From: Stercorarius parasiticus
Lineage: Eukaryota; Chordata; Aves; Charadriiformes; Stercorariidae
Assembly (NCBI GenBank): GCA_013396915.1
Contig: VWZL01000728.1
Location: 868,001 to 932,000, forward strand
DNA: 64,000 nt
Direction: 5' to 3'
The position numbers and the translations under genes are program-made. Under the pieces are notes generated by a model that saw nothing but the letters and a program-made list of their open reading frames with translations, was not told the DNA's origin and made no database searches. How positions within the stretch are numbered: position 1 is the first letter of the stretch; each line of letters starts with the position of its first letter. Below are positions 48,740-59,637 of the stretch, piece by piece.

Positions 48740-48930
48740 TTAAAGCAGTAATCAAGGTAAAACAGTCAACGCTGAACCCCTTTAAGTCAGACATCAAGAA
48801 AATGTCACCACGCACAGAGCTGGTGAAGTACTGAAACAACTTACCCTAGAATAAAACACACACCCTTGGAAGAATCTAAAAAAATGCTAGAGATGTTAAT
48901 CTGGGAGAGTTTGGATGAAATTGAGCATAC
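48740..48930 (+). mobile_element. possible very old CR1 remnant
   Basis: The segment 'ctggtgaagtactgaaacaa' followed by 'cttaccctag', and then 'cccttggaagaatctaaaaa', runs parallel to the CR1 theme '...gaagcactgaaacaacttacctagagaagttgtggaatctccatccttggagatattcaaaa'. Divergence is too high for certainty. Confidence 0.35.
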
Positions 48931-49239
48931 CTCAAGAGATCAGCTCCCCGAATGGTCTTTTCTATAGTTTTCAGATCAGGAAATCTGGCAGTTTGCCCTA
49001 TTTCTGATTTTTCACTGATCTGTGCATATGCCAGTAAGACACTTAATCTTTCTGTCACAGTCTCCTCATCTGTAACATAGTGATCATGACACATAACAGC
49101 TGGTTTTGAACACCTGTAGAGAGAAAAAAAGCACAAGGCAGGAGCCAAACTACAATATTTTTACTGTTACTGGGGTAATAGAGACATTGGCAGCTCTTTT
49201 CAAGCAAGTTTAGATGTGAAAATGAGGACAATAATGAAA

Positions 49240-49244
49240 GTCTC
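49240..49244 (+). repeat. 5' target-site duplication of the solo LTR (gtctc)
   Basis: The pentamer gtctc directly precedes the LTR's TGTC start and is repeated directly after its GACA end at 50002-50006. Five bases is the duplication size typical of ERVL-class integrations. Confidence 0.85.
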
Positions 49245-49587
49245 TGTCCTGATTTGAGGTAAAACAGAACCAAATCTCTGATTTGTAATTTTACTTTTTA
49301 GCTGGGCCTCTTCCAACTGACTAAAGTCTGAAATTAACAGCATATTGTTCAGGAACTGTTCACTCTCAGAGTGATAAGACCTGATTACACCAAGGAATGG
49401 TATGCAGTGAGGCTCTTGCTTATACTTATTGCTATAACAACCAAGGTCAGCTAACTTCACTATTTGCCCCGTTAGAGAGTCGGAAGCGGAGAAGCGTAGA
49501 GGGGTCCCACCTGCAGGGAGGAGCGGACGGGACAGGTGACCCAAAACTGACCAACAGGGTATTCCATCCCATCTGCATCACACTCAG

Positions 49588-49594
49588 TATAAAA
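49588..49594 (+). promoter_or_regulatory. LTR TATA box
   Basis: TATAAAA lies about 345 bp into the LTR, in the position expected for the core promoter at the U3/R border. 'ctgctctggctcgctttttt' follows about 25-50 bp downstream, where transcription would start. Confidence 0.65.
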
Positions 49595-49875
49595 CCTAAG
49601 GGATCAAAGGCACAAGGCTGCTCTGGCTCGCTTTTTTCTTCAATGGTCGACGTCTGAGGAGGACCCTGTCCGTTTGTCTGCCTTTGATCCCTATCTGAGC
49701 ATTCCTGACTCTAGTTTCGGAATTCAGCTCCTGTCCATCGCCGACTCCAGTCTGGGACTTTCCCTGTGTCTGCTGGTGACGCGATCGTCATCCTGGGAGC
49801 TGGATACGGTTTTGTATATATCGTATACTTTTTTTTTATTCTGTTATTATTTACTATTTTCTTATTATTATTTTC

Positions 49876-49881
49876 ATTAAA
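49876..49881 (+). promoter_or_regulatory. LTR polyadenylation signal
   Basis: ATTAAA lies in an AT-rich stretch after the TATA box and is followed within about 30 bp by a T-rich run (ttctttttttct), as expected for an R-region poly(A) site. Confidence 0.6.
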
Positions 49882-50001
49882 GTAGTTTAGTTCTTTTTTT
49901 CTAAGCTCATAAATCTCCTTGTCTCTTCTTCTCCTCTCTGGGGGGGGCAGGGCGAGGGCCATCTGTCGTTCTGATTGGCCAATATGGCCAAAACCATGAC
50001 A

Positions 50002-50006
50002 GTCTC
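50002..50006 (+). repeat. 3' target-site duplication of the solo LTR (gtctc)
   Basis: Exact copy of 49240-49244, immediately after the LTR end. Confidence 0.85.
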
Positions 50007-50911
50007 ACAGCCCTCTCTTTTTGAGAAACTAGTCTTCAGTTCCAGCCCAACCCCTCAGTCTGACGCAAAACAAGTCACCAAATATGACCCAGTTCCTAGT
50101 GAAACAGAAATATCCATTCTTGACCCCACTGGTATACAGGAAGGGTGAAAGTCCACTGGGAGATGCCCAAAGGGCTGTGCAACCAAAAAGTCAGAAACTA
50201 ACACTCAGAGGAAGAGACTGCAGCTGGGATACAAGCAAAAGCATCCCCTAACCTAGCCCAGGCCTTAGCACATGGATGGGTCCTAATCAATAAGCTTCTA
50301 GATTTGTATAAGGCTCACTCAAGAGGAATAACTGCTCACACTGTTCCACTTTCACCATGATCACACTGCTGGGGGACATGGGTGCCTGCTAACAGTGTGA
50401 GAAACACAAAGTTTGGAAAGGAGGAGAGGAGAAGAGAACACAGCAGTCAAACCAGCTGTCATGACTGACTACAAAAAAAAGGCAGCATGAGATTGCTCGC
50501 ACCTTAATAAAGCCCTCCTGGTCCTGTTTGCTCACTGTCATTAAAACAGCCATACTCCCACATTGCACAACCTCCTCCCATCTCCCATCTTCACCACACA
50601 CAACCTGCTAGTATCCACACAGAAATTGCCATGCCTTCATAGGTCAGACGCTTCTGCAAGTCAGTAATAATGCAGAGCACTTCCAATTATGCAAAGAAAA
50701 TGGACACTGAAACTTCCCTTAGAACATGAGTCAGAACATGAGTCTGAATTATGATTATTTCCATTGCTTAATAACAATGACAAATCCATCCTGCCCCTGG
50801 AAACATATTTAGATGCATACAAAAAAAGATGGAAGGAGGAGGTGATGAGTCTTCAGTATTAGCTCATCAGCCACAGAAAAAGCGTCCACAGGGCTTTCTT
50901 GGAGTACTTAC
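50007..50911. other. non-coding stretch, no feature recognised
   Basis: Unique sequence with a short A8 run and no repeat, RNA gene or splice-bounded open frame that stands out. Confidence 0.5.
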
Positions 50912-51015
50912 CTTCAGTGATAAGAAAACATAGATAGAAATCAGCAAATAGAAAAGTTCCCAGTACCACCAGCCCTGCTACTTGGCCCTTTATACACAGA
51001 CCAAAACTGAACCAA
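50912..51015 (-). CDS. candidate exon encoding a membrane-spanning segment (104 nt)
   Basis: On the minus strand a strong acceptor (ttttgtgtctaattctcctag) is followed by 104 nt with one open frame and a perfect donor GAAG|GTAAGTAC. The frame enters needing two codon bases already supplied and exits after one base. The peptide begins WFSFGLCIKG and continues with about 24 mostly hydrophobic residues (VAGLVVLGTF ... CFLITE), which would form one transmembrane helix. No CpG lies within it. T-rich minus-strand DNA translates into hydrophobic residues by default, so the helix is weak evidence. The phase does not fit 34267-34344 directly, and the protein is not recognised. Confidence 0.28.
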
Positions 51016-54000
51016 CTAGGAGAATTAGACACAAAAGAGGTTTCTTTTGCTGGAAGGACCAACTGCTTCTACCAGAAGTGTGTGCAAGTGGCACCTCTTC
51101 TCAGGAAGGTCAGACTGTCCTAAGCTTACAGTCCAGCTCTACAACCTTCCTGTGATAACGTCTCTCAACAGCAAGATATTAAAGTGTATTTGCACCTATA
51201 AACTCTCAGCTTACAGAAGGCCTAAAACTCAGCAGCTCCCATTGAAAGCATTCTTTGTGCTGCTTGACACACAGACACTTTTCAGGTGGTGGACAAGTCC
51301 CCCATCCACAGATCTGCCAGCAACCCGCCTTGGCCTGTATGTGAAGACAGTAAAAGCTGTAGACCACAAGTGAAGTGAGGAGGTCATCCCTCTCCATTTA
51401 CCACCCAGCAGTGCAGTGAGAGGGCAGAAAGCAGGTCCCTCCATGATCTTCCATAAGAACTCTAAAGCGGGTGGTAGGAAGACAGGACACCAAGGCACAA
51501 CAGCAGCAGCCAGCTCACCTGCCCTCCACCACTCACAGGTCTGGGATAAGCCCAAGTCCAAGGGTCCTTTTGTGGTCTGTTAGAGCACAGCTTTGAGTGC
51601 TTCCTCCTACAGCTCCTTGTGTTCTGTTCCACCTTTAAATAAGTCTCATCAGATCATGCAGAGAAAAAGAAAAAAAGCAGAAGCAACTCAGTCCACTCAG
51701 TCCAGCAGCTCTGGACAGGATGAGTTCTCATTCTCACACTTTATAGCTAGAGCTACCATCAATTTGACGCAGTTTATTGCCGTGCTTCCTCTTATACCTT
51801 GCACTGCAGCTTATTAGCTGTTACTCAGCACCCATTCCTCCTGCTGCTTGTCACCAAGGAGAATGGCTGCTGCGATTTGGCACAACACTTCACCATACTT
51901 AGCATGCCCGAGTATCCTAATGTATTGAGCCTGATATTGTTCACATCAAATGCTTATGAAATTAAATTTTCCTTCTCTCACCTTCAGTGTTGATAACAAA
52001 ATTAATAAACAGAGGTATTTCGCTTTTTAGGTGGTAATTGGAGAACAAAATGCATAGGTCAAATGATTGTCATACTGTCAGAGGATTATTCACATATAAC
52101 ATGTAGGAATAAAATGCTCGTGATAGAACTGCAATTTCTACCAAGCTCTCGCACCAGACGACGTGATATTCTACTTTTTTTTCCATTGCCGCTAGAATGA
52201 AACCACCCGTGAAATTAGGGAAGCCAATCAGAACTCAAAGCTGGGAGGCATTCATCTCAGCTAAACCACACCATTACTTCTACACCCTCTCCAAACTAGA
52301 AGAATTCCAGGCTCCAGAACAAACCCTAACTGTATGAACAAAACCACAGAAGAACTAGTCTGCATAGAGATCAACCAGAGAAACAGCAAGCTTCATTCTG
52401 GTGTTTTCAAAAGCTTTAGGGAGCAAAGTCCACGGGGATCCCAGTTCCTGAAATCCTGTACTGGAATGGCAGCTCTAAGGCTCTTGCCAGTACTGTCAGA
52501 CAAAGCTTTCAAACTCCTTAAGTTCAGGGGGAGGTGAGGCAGGAGGGGGGCAGTCTTTACTGAAATTAATATTCAATTTCACTATAAAAATGTTTTCCAT
52601 TAAGTTTCCTATGATTTTTTTTTTGCTTTTGAGAAGTGAAAGCAAGCTAAAGTGTTTCCTAATTGATTCATGCTCTCTCACCTTTTAAATAGATTTATTT
52701 TCTAAATACTTTTCAGAAATGGAAGTTGCTTTCAAAACCGAAGCTGCCTTCACAAAACATTTGCATTTTGATAAAAATGTATCTCTTCCCCCTGGCCCCC
52801 CCTACCGCGTTGAAATACTTCATTCAACTTTCTGGTTTGACTATTTTAGGGTAAGGATGAAGAAAAAACAATTGCCATTTAGAAACTGCCTTCTGTTGAC
52901 CCACATCATTCATAACACTGTTCGTTTTTCTTTGCTTCAGCTTCTACCTGTTACATATACTCTACAGACTCAGTTCCTCTCCTTGGGCTTATCCTTTATC
53001 AGTGCTCAAGAAACCCTTCTGAGGCCAGGCTTCCTGGGCAGGCTGTAACAACAGCCTTTAGGTGCTGTGATCCACTCTCAGCAGAGCAGACTGGCCTTTC
53101 CAAGCTGCTGGATTGCTGACACTTTGCAAATGTCATCTCCAGCATTGTGCAGCACTGGATGGCAGGGCAGGCGTGATAGAGCATTACTAGAGAGCACGCA
53201 CATGCACACAAGAAGAGAAAAAAAACCAAAATCAATCACTTGCAGCAGAGATTAATAAGGGAGGTGGGATTATAAAATGCCAGAACTGCTGACAGCTGAA
53301 GTGCTGAGGAATATCTGCAAACCTCTGCAACTCCTGGCTATGATAATTTCCCCAGCATATCCACCAGTAGCAGCTCAGCTCCTGATGCCACTCACCGTCA
53401 CTGGTCTGTTCTCCAACACAGGAAAAACACAGACACACAACCGTATGTAGGAAAGTTTCACAGATAACGAGTGTTTCTGTATCACTGCTCCTCTCTTGCT
53501 ACTTCTCTCTTACATAGCACTGACTGGATGTAACGTCTGACCACCTGCTCTTCTATTCATTCTATTCTCACTCCACCCATAATTTTACCTCCAAATATTA
53601 AATTTTCACAATTATTGGTCTCCTTTAACCTCACCAGAGCATGGAAAAGGGTTGGTGGGTGGTTGAATCCTTTACAGAGCATTACTAATGCCAAGAGAGG
53701 GAGATACCAAGAACCAGTCTGTCAGTTTTATCTCTGTGGATATGGCATTATCCAAAGAAGAACAACTTGGTGTTAAATTCTCCAAACTAACCAACAACTA
53801 ATGACAGTCTGTGCAAGTAAAAATATGCAGGAGAAATCCAGACTTCAGCAGTGAGTGCTGATACTCTCTGGTTGAGAACTCAGCTTCCTGAAAGCCAATG
53901 TATTTGTTATTTTTAAGTAAACCAAATAGTATACCATAGTATTAAAATCCAAGCAACCATACCTTTAGCCACTAGCCACTACAGTCACTCATAGCTGGAT

Positions 54001-56739
54001 GCTAATGCTGGTTAAACAACAGGCCATTGGTGCTGGTCCCTCAATTAGTTTAATTACATCAGACCCAAAGTTCTGCTGCTTTCCCTGACATCCCATAAAA
54101 GGGACTCCTCCCCTGCAAGCCAAAACAAGTCACAGTGCTGGCAATTCCCCCGACCCAAGTCAAGGCAGGCTCCCAGTGACATTGCCAAGGTTTGTACTAC
54201 ACTCTGCTCATTCTGCAGGTAGAGAATGAGTCATAAGGCTGTTAGTTTACTACCTCCATAGCTAAAGTTTTTTTCAAGCAGGTAAAAGAAACATGTATAG
54301 CTGCCTACAGCAAGCACTGCTTCAGATGACCAGGGCTATAAATCATGGCCATTTTGATGATACAGTAGGTGATCATCCCTTACAGGAGGCAGTTCAGGGC
54401 ATGAGCACACAACCTATTCCAATTCCCTCAGCACTTGGTCACCCCAATAATGCCTGCCCCCTTCCACAGGCATGAGAGTTTGAAATGAACCCGCTGCTTC
54501 TCTGGGCAGGGAATTTTGGCCCACAGAAGGAACCTGGTCACGCACAGAATTGGCTGCTAGAGCCAGTCAGCATACTGTGGCTGGAGCCACTCACCTCCTG
54601 GGACCTCACACCCACACTTAACTAAAGCTACCAGCTTTCAGTATCTACCACTAAGAGGAGCTTTAAGTACTAAAGGATGTCCCACTACCCCGCAATATGG
54701 ACAGCGGGGAGTTAACAAGCCTGTGATCACACCACCCAAGAGCAACCCTTCTGACATCCCATCACGGAAGTACAAATATCCAAAGGAGGGTGAGGACACA
54801 ATACAGCAACAGCAGCACCTACCTCATGCAATACACAGTACACACCTGGACTCAGGCAGATGAGAAAGTAAATGCTGCCTCTCAGTTCTAGGCCCTCTAA
54901 CCACCTCAAGAACAGCCCTGCACTGAACCCTGCTGCTACAGGTTACCTGTCTCCAGCTCCCAGGTAAAGCCCTGACTAGTTTTCTAGTCACCTGGAGATA
55001 AAGTAGCATCACAGACCTGCAAGTCTCCCTGGCTTTCTTGCATTCCAGATGTCACCAGCAGTGACAAGAAGCCAGGACAAAGTGCTCCTTTGCATAACTC
55101 ACCATTGACACTTCTCTGGCCACAGCACTGAGATCCCAGCTACGTATTGAATCACCACATGCTGACCACTCCCTGCAGGGACTTACACATGGAGAAACCT
55201 GCAAGAATTTACTGCTCCAACCTGGGGCACAGATCTCTCTCCATCCATGGCAGGGGCAGCAGGGCAGCACTGAGGAGCAGCAGGAGACGGGGTGCTTCAA
55301 GAGGCAAGCACCCACCCTCAGAGCCGCGTGGTCTCACATGCCTGCTCTTCACATTTAGGCAGTCAATTACAGCTGACTAGGAACAGTAGGATGTTGAGTT
55401 AATGCCAATCAAGGGCTGGAACAGAGAAAGGCCTAAAGGGAAAACAGCAGGGAGGTATACAGATATTTTTGTTGCCTTTTGAGTTACCAGAAACCCCTGT
55501 AAGAGAGAAGCATGGTCCTTGGAAATGGGCACATAACAACACCTGTGGAGCAAGCTGGGCACTCCTCCTGCTTACAGATCTACGGCATTACACTGAAAGG
55601 TAGAGTTTCCTCTTGGGTATAACCAGTTGTAAACGTTCTGCTGTTGCAATATCCATTTTCTTCTGTTCATTTACAGTGAAATGCTTCTAGTTGTAGTCCT
55701 TCTATAAACCAGGGGGGAAAGGAGACACAAGGGAAATATTTTCCTTCAAAACCTTATTTTGCCTTCAAACAAGGGGGGTGGCGTGGAGAGGAAAGAGGTT
55801 AGAGACCTAGAGGGAAGTCTGCTCCAGACAAAGGGACTGAATCCTGGGTATGGAAACGAAGATCTCTTTTTTCAATTGAGGTAAAAGAAAAAAAAACCAA
55901 ACTTATTTATCACTCCAAAAAAGGTCAGCATTAGCCCTTCAGGCAAAGCTGCAGGTGCTATTTCCATATGCTTCATGTACCCTGAACTCCGGCTCTGGAA
56001 GCTTTCAACCTTTTGTATGAGAGCAAAGACAAACCATGAATATTTCATGTGTTGCCTTCGCTTACTTGCAAGTTCCTTGGAAACTATTAAAGTGCAAGCG
56101 TAATAATGTCATCATTTACTTGTCATCTTCCACCTGCTCTTTGCAAAGAAAAGAAGAAAAGAATACCTGGGCTCCCATCCAAAGTCAGTGCAAACACTGT
56201 ACCCTATTCTTTAAAAGGCAAATTAAAGGTTCTTCGTCAGAGAGGTGGGCTAATAATGCAAACACCACAGATCACCCCAGATGTCCAAGAAAGTTTTTTT
56301 CCAATTATCATTCTATTCTGAAGGGAAAACAGTTTTATGCTATCAACAAGTACAGCTATTTTTGATCTTCATCAACATCTCCTGAAGCAAGCTCCTGTTT
56401 CATATGTTTCCAGGAACACTGTTCACCCCAAAACACCTTGAAAGTAGTCAAGATTGACATACAGAATTATCCAAAAGCACCACTTACACCTTCCACAAGT
56501 TAAAATACGACTTGATCTGGAGTCAAATGCAGCAGCTGTTTACACAGAAGAGTTGCACATGCACACAGTAACAGTATGATCAGGTGAAAACTCTTGAAGG
56601 ACTGGACCATTGCCATTTAAATTCATCCTAGAAAAATCTACAGAGCATGCCACAACTTTTGTCTAGGAACACACAAATGGCAGGGACTTCCCGAGTGCCA
56701 AAGTCTTCCAAAAGTATCATCAGCAGCTATCTCCCATGA
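51016..56739. other. non-coding stretch, no feature recognised
   Basis: Overlapping frames on both strands (for example around 51047-51561) lack splice or promoter context. A T-run lies at 52615-52624. A few CpGs near 55260-55330 form no island. No repeat family is recognised by eye. Confidence 0.5.
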
Positions 56740-57135
56740 ATAAAATGCTCCATTTCCTTCATGGTGCCCCTGAGAAGGCCATTGCACAGCCTCACAGCTC
56801 TGCACAGAAGCCTTTTTCCCATTTAACCTTCAGCTCATTCACTAACAGTTAACAGCTGATTGTTCATGAACAAATACTGCCCTCTGTTTTCAATAGCTCT
56901 TCTCCCTCCCTAGTATTTGTGACCTTAATGCATTCATAGAGAACAAGCACTTCCCATCTCTGTCATCTTTTCCACCAATTTTACAAGCTTTTAGTCTCCC
57001 TCTCATGAGGAGGGATCTCTTTTCCCCAGTCATCTTTGTAGCCCATCTCTGCCCGTCTTGTTCCATTTTCAATTCTTCTTCCTTGAACATGGCTGACAAG
57101 AATTATACATCATTTTCTAGATGAGATCTTCCTAG
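56740..57135 (-). mobile_element. ancient CR1-type LINE remnant
   Basis: The best-preserved part, 'atctttgtagcccatctctg' to 'gctgacaagaattatacatc' and 'ttctagatgagatcttccta', follows the reversed amniote CR1 theme (atctttgtagcccatctctgcaccctttccaattc ... gaccagaattgtacacagtactccagatgaggtct). The upstream part 'ctcatgaggagggatctctt' fits the same order. The copy has no open frame and is strongly diverged, on the minus strand. Confidence 0.6.
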
Positions 57136-57410
57136 TGCTTATGAATTATTGACAGGGGTTAGTTTTGCGAAAGGCCCAAGTGGGAACAGACTTGCTCAAG
57201 CATTCAACACCAGCGAAGATACACCCTTACCTCTGCTGAGGATTACATATAGCTATGGGGATGCTTGAATGAGGCTGGTAAGCAGACACTGACAGCAAAA
57301 CAGGACTGGCCAAGGCATAAAAGTGCTTATATTAGTCTGGCCACAGACTACTAAATAAGAAAACAAATCATCAAAACCAGTGATGGGAAGATGAGTTATC
57401 TCCTTCCCTG

Positions 57411-57429
57411 TGCGCGCACACACACACAC
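57411..57429 (+). repeat. (GC)n(AC)n microsatellite
   Basis: Alternating purine-pyrimidine sequence 'tgcgcgcacacacacacac'. Such tracts can adopt left-handed DNA, but no function is shown here. Confidence 0.8.
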
Positions 57430-58283
57430 TAAATATCAGAAACCACTTTCAGTCCCCAGGCAGGATTTTTGAAATACTAAAATATCTGACAAGAAGGGAC
57501 TGGACCAGACCTCAACCAAAGTCACATGTCTATATCCCTGGGGCTTCCTCTGGAAGCAAGACTTGCCAAATTGATCACTAGAGTTTGCTACAGTTGCTAA
57601 ACCACATCTGCACCCCAAGTCACTGATCTCTGGGAGATGCTGAACACCCTGAGCTTCAGCAGAACTGGAGGCAGAACTTTACAGGCATTGCTCTGCCCAG
57701 TGTCAGAGCAGCCCATGTCAGCTTCCCACCTTGTACACTCCAGTTCCGATAACCTGTTACTAATGAGAGGAAAACCTGTTTCTCTGAGTGCTGTCATGGC
57801 TTTACAACTCAAACTCAGGTCCTTCAGCTGCCTCAGGAACAAATGAAATACAGCCCCAACTAAGAAGATGTAATGAAAAAACTAACGTAACTTGTAAGCT
57901 CAAATCTCTCTCTGTAACCCAGACAACAGTATCAATATTCAGCAAGGAGAATTCAATAGATGGAAAGCTCAGATGCACTCCAGAGATTTGTCCCAAGAGT
58001 CAGACTTCTCTGAGAGTAAATGATTGCAACGACTTTCCACCAACATAGTTTAAGACAGGGGAAATCTCTTTAGAAATGAGTGATTTAAAGCAAAATACGC
58101 CTTGCAGCCCTGTCCCTCCCACTTGCTCTCCCTTTCCAGACACTCCCCAAAGTAAAGGGATGAGAAGAAAATTTTATTCTGAGAAAGAAAATATCCAACA
58201 TGTATAAGATATACCCTTACATATATAAACACACAAACTTGCCTAAAAATAAAGGTTCGAATTCCAGATCAGAAAAAAGTCTC

Positions 58284-58334
58284 AAAAAGAAAAAAAAAGG
58301 AAAGAAAAGAAAAGAAAATAAAAAGGGGGAAAGG
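58284..58334 (+). repeat. purine-rich A/G tract
   Basis: About 50 bp of A-runs broken by G, with recurring AAAAG units, ending in GGGGG. Low-complexity sequence. Confidence 0.8.
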
Positions 58335-58872
58335 CATTTATTTATAAAGAAAACTAAGTATTTGATAAAGGACCTACAGAATTTGAGGTGCAACAGTCAA
58401 ATTGCCCCAGGCCCATCACAGACCCCACGAAAGCAAAACTTTTCAGTCTCTGCTGATGTTGCAAAGTTCAGTAGATCCAGCAACTCACTGTTTTCTTGCA
58501 AATGAGGTGACTACCACAGTAACTGCAGCCAGCTGCATTTGGAAATACAGAGACTCAGTATTGCTGGGGTTCTTTTTAGTTTTAAAAATTTGGCATCCCA
58601 ATAGAGTAAGTGAACATGGGCCTTGCCAGGTGGCTGATGGCTTCACTTGATTTGCCAATTTTCCATATTTTCTGTAATGCATCACAGGTTCTTTCCTAGC
58701 CCTCAGTAACACAAAATGGGACCACCTTACTCTCCAACTCAGCCTTTCCTGTAGCACTAGGGGAAACTTGGAAATGCCACCATACCCTACCATTTCCCCA
58801 GGCTGCCAACATACCTCATCCCAGCTCCCTTCCATATTGGGTAGCACTCACAGCTCCTGATCCAGTGCAGTT

Positions 58873-59146
58873 TATAGAATCATAGAATAGTTCGGATTGG
58901 AATGGACCTTTGAAGGTCATCTAGTCCAACCTCCCCTGTAACAAGCAGGAACATCTTCAACTAGATCAGGTTGCTCAGAGCCCTGTCCAACCTGAGCTTG
59001 AATGTTTCCAGGGATGGGGCATCTACCACCTCTCTGGGCAACCTGTGCCAGTGTTTTGCCACCCTTACTGTAAAAAAATTTCTTCTTTATACCTAGTCTA
59101 ACTCTTCCGTCTCTTAATTTAAAGACATTACCCCTTGTCCCACGAT
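58873..59146 (-). mobile_element. CR1 LINE 3' end
   Basis: The sequence 'tagaatcatagaatagttcg' followed by 'gattggaatggacctttgaa' is the reversed CR1 3' end, continuing through 'ctcagagccctgtccaacct', 'gggatggggcatctaccacc' and 'attaccccttgtccca'. It is the same general subfamily as the copy at 10957-11582 but more diverged. The ORF2 tail is broken by stops. Confidence 0.92.
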
Positions 59147-59619
59147 CTCAGCGCGTGTATCTATCATCTCTAATACCAGTGATCCAGGATTACACAGGTC
59201 TGTGGTCTGGATCAGCGGGGCTGCTACATGGCATTGTTAGACTCTGGTAGCCAGTCTCTCTTTTCTGAACATATATGGTTTAACAGGGGATCGCCCATCC
59301 TTAGCCTCACAGAGGAAATCAAGACACTGTTCATCCTTGTGATAGCTAAAAGAGCTGCGGTGGAAGAGGACAGAAAGAGCTGTAAGTATGATGTTTGTGA
59401 AAAATGACCACAAGTATAAAATAACCTGCATTACTGGCGGCTAGAGGCTACATTTTGAATTAAGGCTCTGAAAGAAAGGTTGTGGCTACCCAGTGAGCAA
59501 GATGGGCACACGCTGAGGTAGTGCCCAGTCATAGAGCAGGGCCTCACTTCGACCAGCCTCCATATAAAAACAGGCCAAGAGAGGGCACCTAACCCCACTG
59601 CCTCAACAGCTTTTAAACA

Positions 59620-59637
59620 GGGGGAAGGGGGGGCGGG
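59620..59637 (+). other. potential G-quadruplex sequence
   Basis: GGGGG-AA-GGGGGGG-C-GGG on the plus strand; four tracts if the seven-G run is split. No adjacent gene start. Confidence 0.45.

Larger units (their letters stand above)
44651..49239. other. non-coding stretch with old repeat traces
   Basis: A (GTTTT)n repeat lies at 44871-44889, a second MIR trace at 45755-45803, a poly(A) run at 48035-48052, and a possible very old plus-strand CR1 at 48740-48930. The 142-codon minus frame at 46452-46880 has no gene context. A short imperfect repeat, 'cctcaaatatgaga' and 'tctcgaatatgaga', lies near 48509-48542. Confidence 0.45.
49245..50001 (+). mobile_element. solo LTR of an avian ERVL-like endogenous retrovirus (757 bp)
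   Basis: The element begins TGTCCTGATTTGAGG and ends CCATGACA, giving the perfect terminal inverted repeat TGTC/GACA, and is flanked on both sides by gtctc. Inside are a TATA box (49588-49594), a T-rich region and an ATTAAA poly(A) signal (49876-49881), so transcription would run on the plus strand. The ends and the internal 'accaacagggtattccatcc' motif match, in my memory, a widespread class of avian LTRs that in reverse begin TGTCATGGTTT. No internal gag, pol or env sequence remains: it is the product of recombination between two LTRs. Intact ends and duplications suggest a fairly recent insertion. The exact family name needs a repeat-library match. Confidence 0.9.
57136..58872. other. non-coding stretch with simple repeats
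   Basis: A (GC)n(AC)n repeat lies at 57411-57429 and a purine-rich A/G tract at 58284-58334. Overlapping frames on both strands between 57597 and 58048 have no supporting signals. Confidence 0.5.

Noticed and set aside
59190..59420. Frame containing MALLDSGSQS, reminiscent of a retroelement aspartic protease
   Set aside because: The five-residue motif is expected about once by chance in this much sequence, and no gag, RT or LTR sequence flanks it.
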